Both the position numbers and the translations under genes were made by a program. Source: Allokutzneria sp. A3M-2-11 16 (GTDB lineage Bacteria; Actinomycetota; Actinomycetes; Mycobacteriales; Pseudonocardiaceae). Taken from it: DNA of 64,000 nt. Position 1 is the stretch's first letter; every line of letters begins with the position of its first letter. Below the pieces are notes generated by a model, which saw nothing but the letters and a program-made list of their open reading frames with translations, searched no databases and was not told where the DNA came from. This document shows, one piece after another, positions 18,702 to 27,044 of the stretch. The stretch is from contig NZ_JANAVO010000001.1 of assembly GCF_024213555.1 (NCBI RefSeq), positions 2,108,001 through 2,172,000 on the forward strand, given 5' to 3'.

Positions 18702-18965
18702 TCAGCTGAGGCCGCTGGCCCGCCGTCCGGGCGCACCGTAGACCTCGCCGACCGTCGGCAGCAGGCCGATGTGCGCGGTGACGATCTTGCCGAAGTCGAC
18801 GACCACGTCGGAGCCGTCCGCGCAGCGCACCGGGCTGGTGGAACCGGAGCGGACGAGGTCGGTGAGGGAACCGGTGAGTTCGGCCGCGGTCTCGTCGCTG
18901 ATCGCGAAGAGCAGCGGGCTGGGAACGCCGGACAGGTGCAGCACGAGGGTTTTCTTGTCAGCCAT
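18702..18965 (-). CDS. Small hypothetical protein (87 aa)
   Basis: Soluble 87-residue protein, beta-rich by eye (KKTLVLHLSGVPSPLLFAI, DVVVDFGKIVTAHIGLLP), with no signal peptide, membrane segment or motif I recognise. ATG at 18965, no strong ribosome-binding site. It sits between emb3 and glfT1 on the same strand, so it may be cell-wall related, but that rests only on position. The coding call rests on a good third-position GC pattern and clean spacing. Confidence 0.5.
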   Translation of the reverse strand: MADKKTLVLHLSGVPSPLLFAISDETAAELTGSLTDLVRSGSTSPVRCADGSDVVVDFGKIVTAHIGLLPTVGEVYGAPGRRASGLS

Positions 18966-19044
18966 GCATTCACCAGACCAGTACGCGACCGGACCGGCAA
19001 GGCGGTTCGCCGTCAGCAGATCAGCTCACGGCGAACCGGCGGGC

Positions 19045-19980
19045 TCAACGGCGGAAAAACTTCTCCGAGCGGCCCTGGTTGACCAGTTTCGCCCATTCCA
19101 CGAAAGCCTTCGGATCCTTGCGCTGGGCCAGGAAGTACAGCCCGAAACGGGCCACCTCCAGCATGCCGAGCTTGCGCATTCCCGGCTGCGCCAACAGGTA
19201 TCCGCGGTTGCGGTAGGTGTAGTAGCGCTTGATCGAGTCGCCCGGGTCCTGCGCGTGGAACCGGCCGCCGAGCATCGGCTTGAACTCGTCCGAGCCGTCC
19301 GGGTGCGCGTAGGCCACCCGCAGCGTGGTGCCGAACCGCAGCCCGGTGCGCACGATCCTGCGGTGGATCTCCACCTCGTCGCCGCGCACGAACAACCGGT
19401 AGTCCGGAACACCGATGACGTCCAAAGTGGACGCTCGGAACAGCGCGCCGTTGAAGAAGGACGCGATGCCGGGCAGGAAGTCCGGGCTCTCCGCCGAGGA
19501 CAGCTCCTCGCGCTGGCGCTTCCAGGTCAGGCCGCGGCGCAGCGGGAAGGCGAGCTTGTCCGGGTGGTTGATGTTCACCACCACCGGGGAGACGGCCGCC
19601 AGCTTGCGCTTGTCGGCCTCCTCAAGCAGCACCTCGAGCACGGTGTCGTCGGCGGGCCTGCCGTCGTCGTCGGCCAGCCACACCCACTCGGCGCCCATCG
19701 CCAGCGCGTGCAGCATGCCCAGCGCGAACCCGCCCGCGCCGCCGAGATTCCGCTTGGACAGCAGGTAGGTGGTGTTCAGCGGGCAGTTGTCGACGACATC
19801 GCGGACCGGCTGGTCCGGGCCGTTGTCGACGACGATCAGGTGGTCCGGCTGCCGCGTCTGCGACGCCATCACCTTCAGCGACTCCGTCAGCAGCTCCCGC
19901 CTGCGGCAGGTGACGATGACGGCGACGACCGCCCCCGCCGGCAGCGCTGGCGGGTTTTCGGGGGTGGCCTGGTTGCTCAT
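19045..19980 (-). CDS. glfT1: Galactofuranosyltransferase GlfT1
   Basis: 311-residue GT2 enzyme that adds the first galactofuranose residues to the rhamnosyl-GlcNAc lipid linker of arabinogalactan. GT-A features: VAVIVTCRRRELL at the N-terminus, NLGGAGGFALGM, the DxD motif WLADDDGRP, and RGDEVEIHRR. Length agrees with Rv3782 (about 304 residues). The ATG at 19980 overlaps the wzt stop (ATGA). It is the last gene of the wzm-wzt-glfT1 operon, which makes and flips the galactan intermediate. Confidence 0.93.
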   Translation of the reverse strand: MSNQATPENPPALPAGAVVAVIVTCRRRELLTESLKVMASQTRQPDHLIVVDNGPDQPVRDVVDNCPLNTTYLLSKRNLGGAGGFALGMLHALAMGAEWVWLADDDGRPADDTVLEVLLEEADKRKLAAVSPVVVNINHPDKLAFPLRRGLTWKRQREELSSAESPDFLPGIASFFNGALFRASTLDVIGVPDYRLFVRGDEVEIHRRIVRTGLRFGTTLRVAYAHPDGSDEFKPMLGGRFHAQDPGDSIKRYYTYRNRGYLLAQPGMRKLGMLEVARFGLYFLAQRKDPKAFVEWAKLVNQGRSEKFFRR

Positions 19981-20768
19981 CGGCTCTCGCCGATCCTTTC
20001 CAGAACGTGCTGGGGGAGGTTCTCGAACGGGTCGCGGCCCTTGTACACGGTCAGCACATCGCGCAGGCTGCCCTGCATCTTGATCTGGCCGCGGTCCATC
20101 CAGATGACCGAGTTGCACAGCTCCATGAGCAGCTCGTCGGAGTGGCTGGCGAAGACCAGCAGACCGGAGCGCTTGACCAGGTCCTTGAGGCGGTCCCGGG
20201 CCTTCTCCATGAACTCCGCGTCGACGGCGCCGATGCCCTCGTCCAGCAGCAGGATCTCCGGGTCGATGGAGGTGACGACGCCGAGCGCGAGGCGCACCCG
20301 CATACCGGTGGAGTAGGTGCGCAGCGGCATCGACAGGTAGTTGCCGAGCTCGCTGAACTCCGCGATGTCGTTGACCCGCTTGAGCATCTCCCTGCGGCTC
20401 ATGCCGAGGAACAGGCCGCGGATCATGATGTTCTCGTATCCGGAGATCTCCGGGTCCATGCCGACGCCGAGGTCGAACACGGGCGCGACCCTGCCGATGA
20501 TCCGGGCGTCGCCACGAGTGGGCTCGTAGATCCCGGACAGCAGGCGCAGCAGGGTGGACTTGCCCGCGCCGTTGTGCCCGACGAGGCCGATCCGGTCACC
20601 GTGCTGGATCGACAGGTTGATGTCCCGCAGTGCCTCGATGACGGGCACCTTCTGATCGGTGCCGATCTTGCCGCCAGCCTTGCCGAGGACGGCCTTCTTC
20701 AGCGATCGGGTCTTCGCGTCGAAGATGGGGAACTCGACGGAAGCGTTCCATACGTCAATGCTGACCAT
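19977..20768 (-). CDS. wzt: Galactan ABC exporter ATPase (Wzt/RfbE type)
   Basis: 263-residue ATPase of the O-antigen/teichoic-acid exporter group, counterpart of Rv3781, which with Wzm exports lipid-linked galactan. Walker A GHNGAGKST, Q-loop region, signature YSTGMRVRLALG, Walker B ILLLDEGIGAVD, H-loop FASHSDELL. There is no C-terminal sugar-binding extension. The ATG at 20768 is 16 bp after the wzm stop; its 3' end overlaps glfT1. Confidence 0.93.
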   Translation of the reverse strand: MVSIDVWNASVEFPIFDAKTRSLKKAVLGKAGGKIGTDQKVPVIEALRDINLSIQHGDRIGLVGHNGAGKSTLLRLLSGIYEPTRGDARIIGRVAPVFDLGVGMDPEISGYENIMIRGLFLGMSRREMLKRVNDIAEFSELGNYLSMPLRTYSTGMRVRLALGVVTSIDPEILLLDEGIGAVDAEFMEKARDRLKDLVKRSGLLVFASHSDELLMELCNSVIWMDRGQIKMQGSLRDVLTVYKGRDPFENLPQHVLERIGESR

Positions 20769-20784
20769 TGGTTTTCGGCCTCAC

Positions 20785-21648
20785 TCAGACCCAGTAGGAC
20801 ACGCGGGCACGGTAGTTGCGCATGAACAGCAGCGCCAACACCCAGCCGACGACGGTGATGATCCCGGCGACCACCCAGTGGTGCCAGATGATGTCCCTGC
20901 CCAGCATCGGCTGCCGCAGCATCTCCACGAAGTGCAGGAACGGGTTGAGCTCCAGCACGTCCTTGGTGATCTGCGTCCGCTCGCTGAGGGTCTTCAGCTC
21001 CCAGACGATCGGGGTGCCGAAGAACAGCAGCTGCATGACACTGCCGATGATCGGCGGGATGTCCCGGAACCGGGTGGAGATCACGCCGGTCAGGAACGCC
21101 ACCCAGAGGCCGTTCAGCGCCAGGATGATGAAGGCCGGAATGGCCATCAGCATGGTGAGCTTCCAGTGCGCGACCACCCCGTCCGGCGGGAAGATCGCCA
21201 GCATGGCGATCCAGACGAGCAGGTTGTGCAGGAAGAACAGGACCTGTCGCCAGACAAGGCGATAGACGTGCACCGACAGCGGAGACGGCAGGAACTTGAT
21301 CAGGCCCTCGTTGGAGATGAAGACCTCGGCGCCCTCGTTGACGCAGCCCGCGACGAAGTTCCACACGATGAAGCCGACGGTGACGTACGGCAGGAAGTTC
21401 GGGATGTCGGCGGAGAACAGCTGTGAGTACAACAAGCCGAGACCGACGGCTGTGACCGCCATGCTGAGCGTGATCCAGATCGGGCCGAGCACCGAGCGGC
21501 GGTATCGCTGCTTGATGTCCTGCCAGCCCAGATGGCCCCACAGTTCCTTCTGCTGCCAGCCGCGACGCAAGTCGTCGAAAGCCTTGCCCCAGGTGCGGTG
21601 GGTGTGCGCCGGTGGGGCGGCGTGATCGTCAATGGTGCTGGTGGACAC
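20785..21648 (-). CDS. wzm: Galactan ABC exporter permease (Wzm/RfbD type)
   Basis: 287-residue permease of the ABC-2 family with six predicted membrane segments (FLPYVTVGFIVWNFVAGC, LTMLMAIPAFIILALNGLW, WVVAGIITVVGWVLALLFM). Counterpart of Rv3783. The GTG at 21648 (VSTSTIDDHAAPP) is chosen; longer in-frame starts would run through the divergent regulatory region containing the box at 21740. First gene of the wzm-wzt-glfT1 operon. Confidence 0.9.
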   Translation of the reverse strand: MSTSTIDDHAAPPAHTHRTWGKAFDDLRRGWQQKELWGHLGWQDIKQRYRRSVLGPIWITLSMAVTAVGLGLLYSQLFSADIPNFLPYVTVGFIVWNFVAGCVNEGAEVFISNEGLIKFLPSPLSVHVYRLVWRQVLFFLHNLLVWIAMLAIFPPDGVVAHWKLTMLMAIPAFIILALNGLWVAFLTGVISTRFRDIPPIIGSVMQLLFFGTPIVWELKTLSERTQITKDVLELNPFLHFVEMLRQPMLGRDIIWHHWVVAGIITVVGWVLALLFMRNYRARVSYWV

Positions 21649-21739
21649 GCGGACGAGCGTACCGGCGTGCCGCACGGCCCCCGGTTGGCCCTGTGGTTGG
21701 ACAGGTAATGCCTCGATAACGACGCTCGACACACGCTTT

Positions 21740-21754
21740 TGAAAACCGTTATCG
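21740..21754 (+). promoter_or_regulatory. Zur/Fur-like box upstream of the metallophore importer
   Basis: TGAAAACCGTTATCG, imperfect palindrome close to the actinobacterial Zur consensus (TGAnAATnATTnTCA). It ends 36 bp before the GTG at 21791. The same spacing and nearly the same sequence occur upstream of the AztD-like gene. Confidence 0.7.
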
Positions 21755-21790
21755 TCTTCGGTGTCCTGGTGGTCGACCCCGGAGGTGTCC

Positions 21791-22768
21791 GTGCGCAGCC
21801 CGCTCGCGTTACTCGCCCTGCTCGCACTGACCGCGTGCACCGCGGCGCCCGCGCAAACCCCTGCCGCCCAAGGTGAAGTGGATCAGGTCGACACCCGGGT
21901 CGAGCCCCTGTCGCCCGCGCTCGACATCACCGACCCGCGCGGCACCAAGATCACTCTGCCGAAGGCACCCTCCCGTGTGGTGTGCCTGACCGGCCTGTGT
22001 GACGACATGCTGACCGAGTTGGGCGTGAAGCCCGCCGGGACCAGCAACGCGGCCCTGCTCACGCACCCGGCGCTGCTCGGCTCGGAGGGGCGCGACGTTT
22101 CCGTTGTGCCGGGCAGCTTCGGCTCCGAGGACGTGGAGGCGATCGCGGGGCTGCGGCCGGACCTGGTGGTCGGTCTCGCCGGGGTGCACGACCAGCTGCG
22201 TCAGGCGGTCGGCAAGTTCAACGCTCCACTGTGGACGGTCGACCCCCGCGACTGGAAGGACTCCGTCGGCTACCTGCGCAACCTCGGCGCTCTCACCGGC
22301 CGGGTGCAGCAGGCCACCGACGCCGAGGGCCGCTTCCGCTCGAAGCTGGCCGCCGCCGTCAAGACCAGTCGCGACAAGGGCTACGCCAAGAAGACGGTGC
22401 TGCTGATGTACGGCAGCGCGGACTCCATCGGTGTGGACACGACGGATTCCGTGGTCGGCAAGCTGCTCGGCTCGCTCTACACGTACCCCTGGACCGCGAA
22501 GGGCACGAACGCCGAGACCGCGAACACCTTCAGCGTCGAGGAGATCCTGGTCAAACGACCAGATGTCGTCTTCGTCTACTCGCTGCTGTTCGGCACCGAA
22601 AAGAAACTCTCCGAGCAGCTCGCAGCCAACCCCGTCTGGGCCCAGATCCCCGCCGTGAAGACCGGCCAGGTGCACGAGGTCGCCCCCAAGCCCTGGGGCT
22701 CCGGCCGCGGCACCCGTTCCCTCTCCTTGATCATCGACGAGTCCCAGTCACTCCTCGCCAAGGCATGA
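21791..22768 (+). CDS. Lipoprotein substrate-binding protein of a metallophore ABC importer (FecB/BtuF fold)
   Basis: 325-residue extracellular lipoprotein. The signal peptide ends in LALLALTAC (lipobox), and the mature part has the class-III binding-protein pattern (DPRGTKITLPKAPSRVVCL, GLRPDLVVGL, VEEILVKRPDVVFV). The GTG at 21791 has GGAGG at 21781-21785; the longer start at 21761 would lie almost on the Zur-like box and is rejected. Such proteins bind metal-chelate complexes (siderophores, cobalamin, heme) rather than free zinc. First gene of a four-gene operon with ATGA/GTGA overlaps. An unusual CLTGLC pair of cysteines lies early in the first lobe. Confidence 0.88.
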   Translation: MRSPLALLALLALTACTAAPAQTPAAQGEVDQVDTRVEPLSPALDITDPRGTKITLPKAPSRVVCLTGLCDDMLTELGVKPAGTSNAALLTHPALLGSEGRDVSVVPGSFGSEDVEAIAGLRPDLVVGLAGVHDQLRQAVGKFNAPLWTVDPRDWKDSVGYLRNLGALTGRVQQATDAEGRFRSKLAAAVKTSRDKGYAKKTVLLMYGSADSIGVDTTDSVVGKLLGSLYTYPWTAKGTNAETANTFSVEEILVKRPDVVFVYSLLFGTEKKLSEQLAANPVWAQIPAVKTGQVHEVAPKPWGSGRGTRSLSLIIDESQSLLAKA

Positions 22769-23736
22769 CCAAGAGCGTCCTCGTGGCCACGCTCACCCTC
22801 CTCGTGGTGAGCGTGGCCGCGCTCTGTCTCGGCACTCCGCTCGTCGGCGTGAACCGGTTGCCCGCCGCGTTCGCGGGCGCGACGGACCTCGAACACGCGG
22901 TGGTCGTGCTGCTGCGAGCCCCGCGCCTGGTACTCGGGCTGCTCGTCGGCGCGGCGCTCGCGGTGGCCGGGCTCCTCCTCCAAGAATCGCTGCGCAATCC
23001 ACTCGCGGTGCCCGAACTGCTCGGAGTCTCCAGCGGAGCGGCGGTGCTCGTCGGGGTCTGCGTGGTGTGGGCGCTGCCCTTCCCCGGAGCCCCGCTCGTG
23101 CCCGCGCTGATCGGAGCGGTGGTCGGCGGCCTCATCACCCTGCTCGCCGCGAGGCGCGCGGTCGGCCCGGCGGCGGTGCTGCTCATCGGGGTGGCGGTGA
23201 ACGCGGCCATGCAGGCGTTGCTGCTCACGGCGGTGTCGCTCTCCGACTCCCGCGAGCAGGGCGTGTTGTTCCGCTACCTCCTCGGCTCGCTCACGGGTAC
23301 GACCTGGGAATCGGTCGCGGTCTCCGCGCCGGGCCTGATCGCCTTGCTGCCCTTGGCTTTGCTGTGCGTCCCGTTGCTCGGGGTGCTGCGGCTCGGTGAT
23401 GAAACCGCGTCAGCACTGGGAGTTCGCGCCGATCGAGCGCGGTTGATCGTGCTCGTGGTCGCCTGTGCTCTGGTGGCGATCGCGGTGGCGCCGTCCGGGC
23501 CGATCGCGTGGGTCGGCTTCCTCGGCCCGCACCTCGCGCGCAGGCTCCGCCCGAACGCCGACCCGCGGATCTGGTTGGCCTGGTCAGCGCTGTTCGGAGC
23601 GCTGCTCGTGGTCGTCGCGGACCTCGCCGCGCGCACGGTGCTCGCTCCGGTGGAGCTTCCGGTCGGCGGCCTCACCGCGCTCGTCGCGATCGTGCTGGCC
23701 GCGTTGGTGATCCGTCGACGGGGGGAACTGGGATGA
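22765..23736 (+). CDS. FecCD-type ABC permease 1
   Basis: 323-residue permease of the iron-chelate/cobalamin uptake family, about nine to ten membrane helices. Family motifs: LRAPRLVLGLLVGAALAVAG, ESLRNPLAVPELLGVSSGA and GPIAWVGFLGPHLAR. The start ATG overlaps the binding-protein stop. Forms a heterodimer with the next gene product. Confidence 0.9.
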   Translation: MTKSVLVATLTLLVVSVAALCLGTPLVGVNRLPAAFAGATDLEHAVVVLLRAPRLVLGLLVGAALAVAGLLLQESLRNPLAVPELLGVSSGAAVLVGVCVVWALPFPGAPLVPALIGAVVGGLITLLAARRAVGPAAVLLIGVAVNAAMQALLLTAVSLSDSREQGVLFRYLLGSLTGTTWESVAVSAPGLIALLPLALLCVPLLGVLRLGDETASALGVRADRARLIVLVVACALVAIAVAPSGPIAWVGFLGPHLARRLRPNADPRIWLAWSALFGALLVVVADLAARTVLAPVELPVGGLTALVAIVLAALVIRRRGELG

Positions 23737-24743
23737 GGTTCACCCTGGTTGTCTTGCCTGTATTGGTCGTGTTTGCGACCTGTGCGGCCCTGCTCGTTGG
23801 CTCCACGATTTCCCCGGCGGACACGCTCGCGGCGATCTTCGGCGGAGGCGACGAGCTGACCCGAGGTGTCCTCGTCGAACTCCGCGTGCCGCGAGTGCTT
23901 GTCGGTCTTGGCGTGGGCGCGGCGCTCGGCCTCGCGGGCACGATCCTGCAAGCGGTGCTGCGCAATCCGCTGGCCTCCCCGGAGGTGACCGGCGTCGGCT
24001 CCGGCGCCGTTCTGGGTGCGGTTGCGGGCACTGTGTTTCTCGGCATTGCCGACCAGCCGGAAGCTCTGACAATCGCGGCCGTGCTCGGCGGAGTCCTCGG
24101 TGGGGCTTCGTTGTGGCTGATCGCGGCGAAGGCTGAGCCGCTGCGGCTCGCGGTGCTCGGAGTGCTGGTCTCCGCTGTCCTCGCGGGCGCGTCGTTGGTC
24201 CTGCTCACGGCCCGCCCGCAGCTCGCGGGAGCCGCTGCGCGCTGGCTGGTCGGTTCGTTGTCCGGTCGCACGTGGGAGCACTGGCACGGCTTGTGGCCAT
24301 GGCTGCTCGTCGTGGTGCTGGCCGTGGTCGTGCTGGCGCCCGCGCTCGATCTCCTTGCGGTAGACGATGATCACGCGCGCACGGTCGGGCTCGCGGTGGT
24401 GCCGTGGCGTCTGAGCGCGCTTGGGGCGGCGGTGCTGGCGACGGCCGCGGCGGTGGCTGCGGCGGGCACGGTGTCCTTCGTCGGCCTGCTCGCGCCGCAC
24501 GCCGTCCGCAAAGTCCTTGGCGCGGAACACCGTTGGCTGCTCCCGGCGTCCGCGCTCGCCGGGGCGGCTTGTGTGGCTGGAGCCGACTTCGTCGCCCAAG
24601 CGCTCACCGCGCTGGTCCCGTCGTCGGGCTCGCAACGCATTGGCATTCCGACCGGAGCCGTGACAGCTCTGCTCGGCGCGGTCGTACTCGTGGTGGTGGC
24701 TCGGCGCGCGTCAAGAGCACAGGTAGAAGGGGGAGCGCGGTGA
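23733..24743 (+). CDS. FecCD-type ABC permease 2
   Basis: 336-residue second permease: LRVPRVLVGLGVGAALGLAG, QAVLRNPLASPEVTGVGSGA, GTVSFVGLLAPHAVRKVLG. ATG overlaps the previous stop (ATGA) and its own stop overlaps the ATPase start. Two distinct permease genes are typical of siderophore-type importers. Confidence 0.9.
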   Translation: MRFTLVVLPVLVVFATCAALLVGSTISPADTLAAIFGGGDELTRGVLVELRVPRVLVGLGVGAALGLAGTILQAVLRNPLASPEVTGVGSGAVLGAVAGTVFLGIADQPEALTIAAVLGGVLGGASLWLIAAKAEPLRLAVLGVLVSAVLAGASLVLLTARPQLAGAAARWLVGSLSGRTWEHWHGLWPWLLVVVLAVVVLAPALDLLAVDDDHARTVGLAVVPWRLSALGAAVLATAAAVAAAGTVSFVGLLAPHAVRKVLGAEHRWLLPASALAGAACVAGADFVAQALTALVPSSGSQRIGIPTGAVTALLGAVVLVVVARRASRAQVEGGAR

Positions 24744-25516
24744 TCACCGTCTCCGGTGTGACGGTCAAGTTCGGGCAGCGCACGATTCTGTCCACAGTGG
24801 ACATCGCAGTGGGCGAGGGGGAGTGGGTCGCGCTGGTTGGCAGGAACGGCTGCGGAAAGAGCACCCTGCTGCGCGTGATCGCCGGACTGCACAAGCCGGA
24901 CGACGGGACGATCCACATCGGCAATAAGGCCCTGGAGTCCTTGTCTCGCAGGCAAATCGCGCGTCAGGTCGCGACGCTCCCGCAGGCGATGCCCGCGGTG
25001 CCGGGCCTCACCGTCCGCCAGCTCGTCCGCCAAGGCCGCTACGCGGTCCGGGGTCCGCTGGGGATGCTCCGCACTGGCGACGACGAACAGGTCCACGCAG
25101 CACTGGAAGCGACCGGCGTGGAGTCCTATGCGGACGCTGCGGTCGACCACCTCTCAGGAGGTGAACGGCAACGCGTCCGCCTCGCACTCGCGCTCGCCCA
25201 GGACGCGCCGGTGCTGCTGCTCGACGAGCCGACGACGTACCTGGACGTCCGCCACCAACTCGAAGTCCTGGAACTCATCGCCGGTCTGCAAAGCGAGCGT
25301 GGCCTCACAGTCGTGAGCGTGCTGCACGATCTCCAGCAGGCAGCGCGCTACGCAGACCGGATCGTGGCTCTGCACAACGGAATCGTCCACACCGATGCCC
25401 CCGCTGCCGACGCGGTCGACGCCGATCTCCTGGCCGACGTGTTCGGCGTCCGTGGCCGGGTCTGGCACGACACGACCACCGGCCGCCCCGCGTGCGCCTA
25501 CGACGCGGTGCTCTGA
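24740..25516 (+). CDS. ATPase of the metallophore ABC importer (FecE type)
   Basis: 258-residue ABC ATPase: Walker A GRNGCGKST, signature HLSGGERQRVRLA, Walker B VLLLDEPTTYLD, H-loop VLHDLQQAARYAD. GTG start overlaps the permease stop. Its 3' end overlaps the convergent MFS gene by 19 bp. Completes the uptake system whose transcription starts at the Zur-like box at 21740. Confidence 0.92.
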   Translation: MITVSGVTVKFGQRTILSTVDIAVGEGEWVALVGRNGCGKSTLLRVIAGLHKPDDGTIHIGNKALESLSRRQIARQVATLPQAMPAVPGLTVRQLVRQGRYAVRGPLGMLRTGDDEQVHAALEATGVESYADAAVDHLSGGERQRVRLALALAQDAPVLLLDEPTTYLDVRHQLEVLELIAGLQSERGLTVVSVLHDLQQAARYADRIVALHNGIVHTDAPAADAVDADLLADVFGVRGRVWHDTTTGRPACAYDAVL

Positions 25517-26757
25517 AGCTTCTTCTTGGCTTCGGTTCGCAACGGTGAGCACCACGCGACGATCACGCCCACGGCGAGCACGACCAAGGTTGAAGCCAGT
25601 CCGATGCGCGGATCGGCCCACACCGCAACGGCTCCAGCCAATGCGGCACCGCCCGGATGGCCGACGCCCCACGCCAGCATGCGCGCGGTGGTGTTCACGC
25701 GCCCCTGCAACTCGTCCGGGGTGACCTGTTGCCGATAGGTGATCCCATTGATCACGACAGTGGTGAAAGCCGTGCCCCACAAGATGATCGCGAAGGTCGC
25801 CACCAACCAGTGCGAGGTGGCGGTCACCAGGAGACCCGTGCCGAGCGACGTCGGCAACGCCAGCAGGGCGAGCCGTGCCGCGCCGAGCTTCTCGGTGAGC
25901 CGCGGCGCCAACCGAGAGGCGATGAGGCCGCCGACCGCGAAGCAGCTCAGCAGCACCGCCAGTCGCGCGTCACCGGAGGGAGCGACGCCGAGGATGCGGT
26001 CAGCCCACGGCAGCTGCATCGCGATCCACGCGCCGCCGACCGCGGAATGCGTCGCGCCGACGAGGGTCAGCGTGCGCACGATCTTGTTCTGCCACAAGAA
26101 GGACAGACCACCGCGAACGTCCACGAGGACCTCGCGCCCTGAGCGCGGTCGTCCTCTGTCCGAAGTGGACAGGGGACGGACGATGGCCCTGATCAGCATC
26201 GCGGAAGCCACATAGGTCAGCGCGTCGAGGGCGATCAGGGGGGCGGGCACGGTCATCGTCACGGCGAGCGCGGCCAGCGGCGGCACGGCGATCTCGACCA
26301 CCGTGGTCGCGCCGAACGCCGCGGAGAAGGCGGCCGTGGTGCGCTCGCGGCCCACAAGTGCTGGCAGGGCACCGAAATTCGCGGCGTCGAAGAACACGAA
26401 CATCGTCTGCGCCAGGAACGCGACCACCAGCACGTGCGGCGCCGTGAGGATGTCCGCGGCCCAGGCGATCGGCACGCTCGCCAGCAGCGCGGAGCTGATC
26501 AGATCGGCCGCCACCATCAGCTTCCGCCGGTTCACGCGGTCCGCGAGGGCGCCCGCGAAGAGCCCGAAGAGCAGGTACGGCAAGGCTTCCGTGGCGGCGA
26601 CCGCCGAGGTCCAGGCCGCCGACCCGGTGAGCTGGTACACGAGCACCGGCAGCGCGACGAGGCTCACCAGGGTCCCGGCCACCGAGATCACCCTGGCCAG
26701 CAGGTATCGCCGGAAATCGGGGTCCCCGCGCAGGGTTTCGGTGCTCACCCGCGACAT
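25498..26757 (-). CDS. MFS exporter (EntS-like), probable export of the RiPP product
   Basis: 419-residue major-facilitator protein with 12 predicted helices and the loop motif GALADRVNRRKLM. It resembles the MFS_3/EntS group, which includes siderophore exporters. The ATG at 26757 is preferred over a TTG at 26769 because the latter lies inside a Zur-like palindrome. Divergent from the precursor peptide gene, sharing a 116-bp control region with two boxes. Role as exporter of the azole peptide is inferred from position and co-regulation. Confidence 0.82.
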   Translation of the reverse strand: MSRVSTETLRGDPDFRRYLLARVISVAGTLVSLVALPVLVYQLTGSAAWTSAVAATEALPYLLFGLFAGALADRVNRRKLMVAADLISSALLASVPIAWAADILTAPHVLVVAFLAQTMFVFFDAANFGALPALVGRERTTAAFSAAFGATTVVEIAVPPLAALAVTMTVPAPLIALDALTYVASAMLIRAIVRPLSTSDRGRPRSGREVLVDVRGGLSFLWQNKIVRTLTLVGATHSAVGGAWIAMQLPWADRILGVAPSGDARLAVLLSCFAVGGLIASRLAPRLTEKLGAARLALLALPTSLGTGLLVTATSHWLVATFAIILWGTAFTTVVINGITYRQQVTPDELQGRVNTTARMLAWGVGHPGGAALAGAVAVWADPRIGLASTLVVLAVGVIVAWCSPLRTEAKKKLQSTAS

Positions 26758-26763
26758 GCTAAC

Positions 26764-26778
26764 TGACAACGATTGTCA
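26764..26778. promoter_or_regulatory. Zur/Fur-like box at the MFS gene start
   Basis: TGACAACGATTGTCA, a perfect 6+3+6 palindrome, 6 bp upstream of the MFS ATG. Binding here would block the exporter promoter. The close spacing suggests a leaderless or very short-leader transcript. Confidence 0.65.
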
Positions 26779-26800
26779 GTCATCACCCATTTAGCTCTGT

Positions 26801-26815
26801 TGGTAATGATTATCG
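26801..26815 (+). promoter_or_regulatory. Zur/Fur-like box upstream of the precursor peptide gene
   Basis: TGGTAATGATTATCG, 13 of 15 bases matching the palindrome TGATAATGATTATCA. It lies 58 bp before the precursor ATG. It shares the TTATCG half with the boxes at 21740 and 33470. Confidence 0.7.
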
Positions 26816-26873
26816 TTTGTGGTACTCCTGGAAGCCGAGGCCCGACGAGACCCGGGGGGAGGTGAACTGCGAG

Positions 26874-26978
26874 ATGGAGAAGATCTTCGTGCGCGTCGAG
26901 ACCGAGCGCGAGCTGCCGCACAACTCGGCCAGCCACAGCAACGCCCTGGTGGAGAACCCGTTCGACGACCAGGACTGA
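26874..26978 (+). CDS. Putative azole-RiPP (TOMM) precursor peptide, 34 aa
   Basis: Residues 1-15 (MEKIFVRVETERELP) look like a leader with an amphipathic beta/helical recognition stretch. Residues 16-23 (HNSASHSN) carry the only serines (18, 20, 22) and histidines (16, 21); there is no Cys or Thr in this region. The tail (ALVENPFDDQD) is acidic. A strong GGGGGAGG at 26855-26862 precedes the ATG; an in-frame GTG at 26862 is possible but would consume that site. It is the first gene after the Zur-like box and immediately before the C-YcaO-SagB genes, from which it is separated by a stable hairpin, as is common for RiPP precursors. Proposed core: Ser residues cyclised to oxazol(in)es next to His ligands. 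Confidence 0.72.
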   Translation: MEKIFVRVETERELPHNSASHSNALVENPFDDQD

Positions 26979-26984
26979 CCCACA

Positions 26985-27021
26985 GGTGACCGCCGTGCCC
27001 GCTCCGGGCGCGGCGGTCACC
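26985..27021 (+). terminator. Hairpin after the precursor gene (attenuator)
   Basis: GGTGACCGCCG (26985-26995) pairs perfectly with CGGCGGTCACC (27011-27021), and the loop itself folds (GCCCG/CGGGC), giving a nearly continuous stem. No T-run, so partial read-through into the biosynthetic genes is expected, keeping precursor mRNA in excess. Confidence 0.7.
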
Positions 27022-27044
27022 GCTGTGTGATTGGAGGCTCCCCA

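Noticed and set aside
21740-26815. Iron (DtxR/IdeR) regulation of the importer
   Set aside because: The boxes lack the TTAGG...CCTAA pattern and instead match the Zur/Fur palindrome; an AztD-like protein also points to zinc. FurA control is still possible.
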